A stretch of DNA of 64,000 nt from Closterium sp. Naga37s-1 (taxonomy: Eukaryota > Streptophyta > Zygnematophyceae > Desmidiales > Closteriaceae): assembly GCA_947471745.1 (NCBI GenBank), contig CANJKZ010000460.1:310001-374000 (forward strand), written 5' to 3'. The notes under the pieces were generated by a model. It ran no database searches and was not told the origin of the DNA. It was given only the letters and a program-made list of their open reading frames with translations. Below are positions 57,119 through 64,000 of this stretch, piece by piece. The position numbers and the translations under genes were made by a program. Numbering within the stretch: position 1 is the stretch's first letter; every line of letters starts with the position of its first letter.

Positions 57119-57123
57119 GTGAC

Positions 57124-60100
57124 CTATCAAGCGAAGTCCTCCAACGGCTCAACCGCACTCCAAGAAGCGAGAAACACCCTCAGCTCCACCTCAGAAAATC
57201 GTGGTTGAGGCAGCAGTCCCGAAGTATTCTCCGCCGTGTAGCCCCGACGTTTCCGCCGTCAACCCTGGTATTTCGACGTTCATACACGTCGAAGCCACAT
57301 AACATATCTCAGGTATCATTGGCAATTCACCCCTCGCCATGCTTCCATGTTTAAAATATCTGACCCTAGTAGACCCCGAAATTCACGCTAGAGTGGTGCT
57401 TGGGCTCAACCACGCTCCAGTGATCTGGTGGATCACCCACAACTTTCTCTCTGTCAAATTTTTGTCTTCACCCCCCGACAATTTCACTTCCCGGCGTTCA
57501 CCCAGCGTCTGCTTTTGTCGGATGGGGTATCGTTGTTGTTGCCTGCGTGAACTTGGCCACAGTGGAGGGGCAAAAACTATCAAATTCGGGGTAGCCCTAG
57601 TTGAAAGGAACAATCGCCCAACCGTTTTGCAGCCCGTCGTGCCTATCACGCCACGAAAACTCCACAGCTTCCGGGTCTCAGCTTTGCCGCTGCACCGTCA
57701 GCTTGTGTAGACGCCCGGGTCAGGAGAAATCCGTAGATTGCACCACTTCTTCTTCGCAGCTTCCCGACTTTTTCGCGTGCCGTTCACCCAGCCCGCTTTT
57801 GTCGGAGTAAAGCAGTTCCGCGAGCTCCACTTTTTTTTTGTCTTTTCTGTACAGCTGTCGAACGAGCACCAATCTAGGTGCCTTTAACCAGCACAGGGTA
57901 GGCACGTGTTCACCCCTGTTATTCGGCCAAGTAAGTTGACTGCATAAGTCAGAACTAAGACTTGGTGGGGATGGTGAGCTTTGGGCGAAGTAGGGCCGTA
58001 GATCGATTCTACCGGCTTTTAATCTGGTCCCCACGACGTTCTTCAACCCCTGCTTAGCCGTTGGGCCGTTTCTTCCCGTGTGTCCCGGCAGCCTGTACCG
58101 ACCCCTCCAAAATTGTTGGGCGGTACCTTGGACGCCGTTTAATCATGGGTTGTTTGTAGCTGTCCCCGAAAACAACATCCCTGGTCAGGAGAAACTATTA
58201 TCGAAACTGTTGGCCAGCTTTCAACAACACCAGGCACGTAGTGTCGCCCGAGTTGTTTCTGAGCCGTACGTGCTTCGGTTTCCCTCGTCGCCTGCGCCCC
58301 ACTTCTCTTTAAGTGCGATTTAGCCACCGCGTTTTCTGTTGCAGCCCGTGAGTGTCGGCGAGTCTGAAGTCCCGTCTGTCCATGAGCACTTCTGCCGAAA
58401 TATCTGCGGGGAGTCACCCTACAACGGGAGTGGACTACGGAGGGAGCACTGAGTTGTGCGGGTGATCGTAGCGCTCTAGTAAAGTTCTTACTACTTGTTG
58501 TGTTAAAGCCCAAAACCTGAATTACTCAACGAAATTCAACGGGAAAAATTAGGTTCGGAAGGCAGGCAGACGAAGGTTAGGTTGGGGTGCGAAGCACTTT
58601 CACTCGCGAAACCAATTTGCGACAAACGTTTCTCGCGTACAAGAATATGAGTGATGGGTGGGGTCCTTCCCACAACAACCAGAAAAGGGCGTCTCCCAAA
58701 CTGTGCACAGTTTGAGATGGCACGCAGATAACTAGGCATAGAGCATACCTGTAGACATAGCGGGGAATCAGAGGCACCTTACGAATGTGTGTGGCGAAGC
58801 CAGGGCGACGGAGTGAGGAAACGTGGGCAAGCCTGTGAGGAGAGTGGGGAGTGGTGGGGAGACACCAGTGGAAGAGAGCGATCGGAGACGTAATGGGGCT
58901 CGGTGACGTCGACGAGGGGAAGTGTAGGTTACGGGACGTGACGTCGACGAGGAAGCGTGGGAGGGGAATAGAGCTGAGGCAAACATGGGGCGAATGCGCG
59001 GGAAAGGATAGCGATCGACCGTGCGATTATTATCGACCTCGGAGAGGGAGATGCATGCGCCGCAAACTGGCGTTTGTGCAATAGCGCAGGGTTTCGACGA
59101 CGACGCTGAGTAAAAAGCGGGGCCATCATGTTAACGGGAATGGAGTGTTGGCTCCGCCCTCGCTTGGTCAATGCCGACGAATTGATCGGATGTACGGGTG
59201 AAGCAGCCGACCGTTCACAGTGGGAGAGATGCTCGACGGGTTTCGTCGAGCTGTAGGGGACCGCTGTGGTGTTGCTGTCGACCAGGGAGCTCGACAGCTG
59301 CAGCTGACAGGGCTGGGCAACGGGGGGCCGTCGACCAGGAGGAGTAGTTCAACCGGGAGGTTGACGGAGCAGTCCGTCGACCTGAAATGTGAGCAGCGGT
59401 CAACGAGGGGAGCTCGGCGTTAACAGCTAACAATTCTGGTCGACGGAAGGGGTCCGTCGACCAGGGGGTAGCTCGACAGAAGCTGTGGTCGACCAGAGGC
59501 ACCTAGTGGTCGACCGGAGGCACCTGGTGGTCGCCCAGAGCACTTGGTGGTCAACTAGGTCGACCGGATAACCTGCTCGGCAAGTTCTGCGGAGGCACGC
59601 GAACGTCGTCGAGGTCGCAGTGACAAAGGCGACTTCGGGCCGGTATCCCGAAGTTGATGTGGCTCGTCAGGCATAGACAATAGCCGACGGATGCACAACG
59701 ATGCATGTCGGGCCAATCGCCTGCACGCACCTGCGAGCGTGCGCACTGCTGTCTTCTACGGGGAAACACTGGACAGCTGCTCTGCTGCAGCGTTGGCATG
59801 CCGTCGACCTGCAGTGTTGGCAGGTCGCCTTTCTGCGGTGCTGGCGCGGCTCCTCTACACAACGCTGGTAGGCGGTTGACCAAGCTATGCTGGCGGTCGA
59901 CCAGGCTAGCTGAAGGGTTGCTAGGTGCCTGATGTAGTCATTGCTTGTTCAACTAATATGTAATTTCGACTTTGCTAGTGGAAACTCTTGCCGATTTCTC
60001 CCGTGATTGTGCAAGCACTAAGGAACTAGGCAAAGCTACAATCACTCCTAGTAGTTCGTGCCAACCCCCGCAGTCTAGCTCACTACCGTTGTAGAGTGGA

Positions 60101-60199
60101 TCTCCGCATGGTGCGGTAAGCGTGGACGGCCCCGCAGATTACCTTCAGATAGGAGCCAACTTTTGCACCTACTAAGTCGTTCGTAGGCCGGCAGCAGCG
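57124..60199. other. Host segment with no recognised gene
   Basis: About 3 kb. Short open frames in all frames, none with a motif I recognise; GC is moderate and no splice-supported gene model stands out. It may include the 5' flank or leader of element J, but I could not find an LTR or a TGGTAT primer site. Confidence 0.55.
59475..59575. repeat. 21-bp GGTCGACC-based tandem repeat
   Basis: Copies of GGTCGACCAGAGGCACCTAGT (21-bp unit, one base less here and there) lie in a wider zone (59270-59575) dense in GTCGACC. Confidence 0.7.
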
Positions 60200-60208
60200 T
60201 TAGTCGCC

Positions 60209-61229
60209 ATGGTCGACCCTGTAGCTAATGCGGGCGTAGCGGACACCTTGGAGGCACGTTTGGCTGATGCGAGGAAACGCCATGAGGATGGCGATTACGG
60301 GTCGATCCCCTTGGCGATCAGTGAGTTGGGCATCCGGGCACAGTGGGCGGCAGAACACCCTTCCCGTCCTGCATCTCCTCGAAGGTGGCATCGACGACGA
60401 GGTCGACGGTAGTGCACAAGTAAGCGACAGCAATGGCATGAAGCAGAGAGGGGTGATCAAGGTTAACGGTAACATCGTCAGGAGTCAGGCGCGAGTGCAG
60501 CGGTCGACGACGGCTGCAGGCAGCTCGCGTGCCGACGTCGATGGTCAGCGTCGCTCTCCTCTACGAAGCGGTGGAGGGCTCTCGGCGACGACGACGCACG
60601 TGACGGTGGGCGGGATCGCACCGACGTATGGCTACTTCAAGTTTTTGCCAGACCGGATCACCGTCACACCTCTGCAAGGTCGACGGGACCTCATCACCTG
60701 GATGGAGTCAATAGAACCTCAGCTGGAGGTTGCCAGGCTGAAGGGCTTTGCCGACGGCACCGTGCCAATTCCACCCGTGGACGATGTCAAGCTGCGCGGG
60801 GAGTTTCATGCTGCTCATTTTCTCACCTTCATGGTCATCTCGAGGTGCTGCTCACCGGTGGTGCAGCTAGCGCTCAGGAGTTGTCGAGAGCGACTGGACA
60901 CCGGTCATCAAGCATGGCACTTCATCTTGTCGACGTATCAGGTGAAAGACGACCTGTACATCGGACAGCTGGAGGAGAAGATGAGACATATTCGAATGAG
61001 CGAGCAAGAGTCGGCGACAAGCTACTGCAACCGTGCTCGACGGATCCTGGTTGAGATGCGGATGGCGGGCGCCGAATCCTCGACGACGTCCTAGATCACC
61101 CACGTCCTCAAGGGCCTGCCGTGCATCCACAACCTCATGAAGAGGATGACGATGGTGCCCGGCACACGTGAATCCCTCAACGAGGACTCCCTCACCAGCT
61201 ACATCCTCCAAGATGAGGCGATGCAAGAG
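60209..61229 (+). pseudogene. Gag (element J)
   Basis: Starts MVDPVANAGVADTLEARLADARKRHEDGDYGSIPLAISELG (60209, closing at 60412). The rest is in another frame (60267-61094): LLEGGIDDEVDGSAQV, ITVTPLQGRRDLITWMESIEPQLEVARLKGF, LRGEFHAAHFLTFMVISRC, HFILSTYQVKDDLYIGQLEEKMRHIRMSEQESATSYCNRARRIL. After a TAG at 61092-61094 it reads HVLKGLPCIHNLMKRMTMVPGTRESLNEDSLTSYILQDEAMQE. It is a Copia/UBN2-like Gag with at least one frameshift and one stop. Confidence 0.82.
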
Positions 61230-61375
61230 GTGTTATATGATGCTATCATTTGCATTCACGTCTGTCTGCCTCCCATCATATGTTCGTGCGTTGCATGCGT
61301 GGTGTGTGCAAGAATCTGTGTTTGGTGTGGTTTGGATTTTTTTGTGAGTGTGTGAATGTTATTTGGCTTGGGCAG
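61230..61375 (+). other. Possible 146-bp intron or insertion within gag of J
   Basis: Gag similarity is interrupted after QDEAMQE. The segment begins GTGTTATATG and ends TTGGGCAG, i.e. GT...AG. If removed, the frame continues ISEVTSLVKSFLTNQESSRSKQEQE and stays open to 61585. It could equally be an unrelated insertion or ordinary decay; there is no transcript evidence. Confidence 0.35.
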
Positions 61376-61535
61376 ATATCTGAAGTGACTTCTCTGGTCA
61401 AGAGCTTTCTGACGAACCAAGAATCATCGCGATCGAAGCAAGAACAAGAAATACATGATCGTTCGAAGTTTTTTTATTGTGATGCAGCGACTATGGGAAT
61501 TTGCGGGTTGAATCAATATGGGGTACAGACTGTAG

Positions 61536-64000
61536 ATGATGCCAAGTGGTTGGGAGAAGCCAAACCAGGTTGGCAAGTGTTTTAGCCAATCTGAGGGATG
61601 GGCGCCTCCAGACATGAAGCCGCCAAGTGGTGAACGTGCACGAGGTGGCGCTGTGCAAGGTTCAGGTGCACAAGGTGATGGTGGACACGGTAAAGCCGAC
61701 CCTAGGATGTTCCTCATGGTTGAGGATGTGAAAGGGAGTGAGGGTGATGTGGGCTTAGTTGGGATGCACCCCCTCACTCATTGGGTGATAGATTCAGGTT
61801 GCACAAGTCACATGACCCCATGGGCAGATTTGCTTGACGAGGTAAAGCCCCCTGGAAAGATTAAGTTTGTGGCTGCCGCTTCAGGTGCTTTGCTCCCTGT
61901 GATTGGTGTTGGGAATGCCAAGGTAATGGGAGCCAATGGGGGGCTTGTGGGGCTGGGGAATGTGCTGCTGGTTGAAGGTTTGTCCGCTAACCTTCTTTCT
62001 GTGCGCCGGCTGCAGAAGAGCAAGGCCAAAGTGACCTTCAGCCCAACCAGCTGCCGTGCAAAGCTTGGGAAGCTGTTGTTGTGGGGTCTGGAGGAGAAGA
62101 ACAGCTGCATCAAGGACCTGTGGCAGCTGCCCATCATCCCTTGGAATGGGAAACCACCAGCAACGGCAGCGGCTGCAGCAACGGCTAAAGCAACTGCGGG
62201 AGGAGAGGAGACTGCGCCAACTGATGGGGCCCTGGATGCAGTCAAGAAGGTGCAGCAGACACAGCAGCCACATGGTGAGGTGCTTGCTGGTGTGGATGCG
62301 ACAGCTGCATGGGCAAAGGCTTCATCTGGGAGTGGTGTGGCTGATTGGGAGACGTGGCACGAGAGGCTGCGTCATGTGAATTTTCCTATGCTGCAGAAGT
62401 TAGTGAAGGATGGGAGCTTGAAGGGGTTGGAGGTGAAGGGGGCAGCAAATGAGATTGGGAGCTGCCCTACATGCCTTGAAACTAAATTCACCAAGTTTCC
62501 CTTCAGCAGCAGTACAGGACCAGACAAGGCCCCGCTCGCGCTTGTGCACATGGATGTGGTGGGCCCTACGAGGGCCCCTTCTCTCTCGGGCAGCCGCTAC
62601 TTCATAACCATTGTGGATGACCAAACACGTGCGGTGTGGGTGTACCCTCTCAAAACTAAGGGGGAAGTGGCAGCGGCTGTTCTTAAGGAGTGGATGCCGA
62701 GAGCTCAAAGGGAGAGCGGACACAAGGTGAAGGTGATCCGCACTGACAACGGGGGAGATTTCATTGGCGCTGATTTTGAGGCGGTGCTGAAGAAGAAGGG
62801 GATTCAGCATCAGCTCACGGTGCCCTACAACCCTCAGCAGAACGGCGTGGCTGAGCGCTTCAACCGGACCCTGCAGGAAGGTGCTCGCACTCTCCTTGGG
62901 CGTGCAAGGCTGCCGGATCCGTTTTGGGTGACTGCACTGCGGCAGGTCGCCCTTGTGAAGGACAGGGTGTTGGCGACTTTGGGGGACAAGCAGTGGGTCC
63001 CCTACACCAAGTGGTATGGGAGTGCGCCAGCAGTCAACATGCTGAGAGCCTATGGCTGCATGGTGGTGTTTCATGTGCCTAAAGAGAAGAGGGGAAAGTT
63101 GGAGGCTTCTGGGAGATGGGGAGTACACTTGGGGCTTGCTAATGATCACAAGGGCTGGTTGATATGGGACTTGACCAACCGGCAGCTGACTGAGTCAAGG
63201 GATGTGAAGTTCCTTGAGTCCTTGTACTACAAGGACTGGAAGCAGCAGCAGCAGCAGAAGCTTCCTACTACACCGCTGATCATTGAGGATGATGAGGTGC
63301 AGCGGCCTTCGAGGCAAGTACAGGTACAGGTCACTGTCTCAGAAGAGGAGATCTCTGGGGTGACTGAGGATGGGGGAGAACCTGAGGTGGAGCAGCAGCA
63401 GCAGCAAGATGCTCCACCACGTACCCAACGTCCGCCAGACCGTCCTAGGAGGGATGTGCGCCCTCCTAACAGGCTGACCTATCCTAGCTTTGGAAAGCCA
63501 AAGGTGGTACGGGCTGGGAGTGTGGCTGAGCAGTGTGATGAGGATGAGATAGCACACTGCTACTGGGCAGCCGTCCCTGAGCCCAAGATGCTAGCTGAGG
63601 CCTTGAGTGGGCCCGATGCTGAGAAGTGGAAGCAGAGTGTGAAGGAGGAGTATGACTCTCTGCTGGAGAATGAAACATGGGAGTTGTGTGAGTTGCCTCC
63701 TGGGAAGAAGGCCATTTCTTCCAAGCTGATCTTCAGGCACAAGTACAGACCTGATGGGGAGCTGACCCGCTACAAGTCAAGGCTTGTGGCTAAGGGGTTC
63801 CAGCAGACAAAGGGGAAGGACTTTGACGAGATATTTTCTCCTATGGGGAAAGGGACTACACTAAGGGTGATGTTGGGAACGGCTGCAAACCGTGGATGGA
63901 GGATCAAGCAGATGGACATCACAACTGCTTTCCTCAATGGGATCATCCTAGAGGAGCTATACATGCTGCAGCCTGAGGGGTTGGATGATGGGAGCGGCAG
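61536..64000 (+). CDS. Pol: protease, integrase, RT start (element J, runs off the window)
   Basis: Open from ATG 61536 (after TAG 61533) to the window edge, about 820 codons with no stop. Protease: HWVIDSGCTSHMTPW (D-S-G, about residue 85), NLLSVRRLQ. Integrase: TWHERLRHVNFPML with CPTCLETK zinc residues, catalytic acids in VHMDVVGPTRA (~337), IRTDNGGDF (~402), QQNGVAERFNRT (~438). Gln/Glu-rich linker with PPDRPRRDVRPPNR. RT from about 690: EKWKQSVKEEYDSLLENETWELCELPPGKKAI, YKSRLVAKGFQQTKGKDFDEIFSP, IKQMDITTAFLNG; YVDD lies beyond the edge. The start lies in a zinc-knuckle-like remnant (KCFSQSEGWAPP), so true Pol may begin by frameshift from Gag. It is the longest continuous healthy-looking Pol region besides H. 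Confidence 0.93.
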   Translation, partial: MMPSGWEKPNQVGKCFSQSEGWAPPDMKPPSGERARGGAVQGSGAQGDGGHGKADPRMFLMVEDVKGSEGDVGLVGMHPLTHWVIDSGCTSHMTPWADLLDEVKPPGKIKFVAAASGALLPVIGVGNAKVMGANGGLVGLGNVLLVEGLSANLLSVRRLQKSKAKVTFSPTSCRAKLGKLLLWGLEEKNSCIKDLWQLPIIPWNGKPPATAAAAATAKATAGGEETAPTDGALDAVKKVQQTQQPHGEVLAGVDATAAWAKASSGSGVADWETWHERLRHVNFPMLQKLVKDGSLKGLEVKGAANEIGSCPTCLETKFTKFPFSSSTGPDKAPLALVHMDVVGPTRAPSLSGSRYFITIVDDQTRAVWVYPLKTKGEVAAAVLKEWMPRAQRESGHKVKVIRTDNGGDFIGADFEAVLKKKGIQHQLTVPYNPQQNGVAERFNRTLQEGARTLLGRARLPDPFWVTALRQVALVKDRVLATLGDKQWVPYTKWYGSAPAVNMLRAYGCMVVFHVPKEKRGKLEASGRWGVHLGLANDHKGWLIWDLTNRQLTESRDVKFLESLYYKDWKQQQQQKLPTTPLIIEDDEVQRPSRQVQVQVTVSEEEISGVTEDGGEPEVEQQQQQDAPPRTQRPPDRPRRDVRPPNRLTYPSFGKPKVVRAGSVAEQCDEDEIAHCYWAAVPEPKMLAEALSGPDAEKWKQSVKEEYDSLLENETWELCELPPGKKAISSKLIFRHKYRPDGELTRYKSRLVAKGFQQTKGKDFDEIFSPMGKGTTLRVMLGTAANRGWRIKQMDITTAFLNGIILEELYMLQPEGLDDGSG

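Larger units (their letters stand above)
60200..64000 (+). mobile_element. Element J: 5' part of another Copia-type retrotransposon
   Basis: Gag then a long Pol frame in Copia order (protease, integrase, RT), still open at the window end. Protein differs from both E and the B/C/F-I lineage, so it is a third lineage. No LTR was found in the window; the left boundary is a guess from the first gag ATG (60209). Confidence 0.85.

Noticed and set aside
57339-57710. Open frame of 123 residues in host DNA
   Set aside because: No motif, homologue or codon pattern recognised, and several overlapping frames of similar size exist.
60108-60180. Possible tRNA-like or primer-site sequence before J gag
   Set aside because: No cloverleaf or TGGTAT primer site could be drawn from it.

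Overview
The window looks like repeat-dense chromosomal DNA of a plant-lineage eukaryote. It holds ten Ty1/Copia-type LTR retrotransposons (named A to J here) and no recognisable cellular gene, rRNA, tRNA or CRISPR array. The Gag/Pol sequences (Gly-rich Gag, long Ala/Gly/Pro linkers, GC-rich leaders, tRNA-iMet-type primer sites) remind me of Copia families from streptophyte green algae. That assignment is from memory and only moderately confident; no host gene is available to confirm it.

Layout, left to right: A (+, 1-1290, 3' end only). Then an old host locus split by insertions: 1291-2333, B (-, 2334-9708, TSD TCAAA), 9709-9904, C (-, 9905-17538, TSD TTCTA), 17539-17797, D (-, 17798-20459, a 2.66 kb element without coding capacity), 20460-21826. 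Next is E (+), whose two LTRs lie 35 kb apart (21827-22203 and 56772-57118) and are flanked by a perfect 5-bp duplication, GTGAC. E is only about 5.9 kb long itself; it has been split by four later elements: F (-, 23215-30480, TSD CACCT), G (+, 31639-38270, TSD CACTT), H (+, 39416-47482, TSD GCGTC) and I (+, 48787-56196, TSD CATAC). H in turn carries an 817-bp unknown insert with an 8-bp duplication. Host DNA follows from 57119 to about 60200, then J (+, about 60200 to beyond the window end), whose pol frame is still open at base 64000.

A, B, C, F, G, H and I form one lineage with three LTR subfamilies: I (A, F, G), II (B, C, I) and III (H). They share an organisation: LTRs of only about 115-140 bp, a tRNA-iMet-like primer site, a hairpin followed by a T-run and a GGGCCCACCA box, a GC-rich repeat leader, Gag (UBN2-like domain, Gly-rich stretch, an LREWY peptide, an unusual C-X13-C-X3-H-X4-C motif), DSG protease, DDE integrase, a minisatellite linker that repeats the LREWY peptide, reverse transcriptase with YVDD, RNase H, a strongly conserved 3' non-coding block and a polypurine tract inside a hairpin. 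E and J belong to other Copia lineages; E has a classical CCHC knuckle.

Every complete copy has stops or frameshifts, although LTR pairs of B, C, D and H are almost identical. So insertion is recent but the copies are probably not autonomous. The most interesting signal is cis-acting RNA structure (leader hairpin plus GGGCCC palindrome, PPT hairpin, LTR stem) conserved across subfamilies. The leader module is also kept in the non-coding element D, as expected if these are recognition signals that let defective copies be mobilised in trans.
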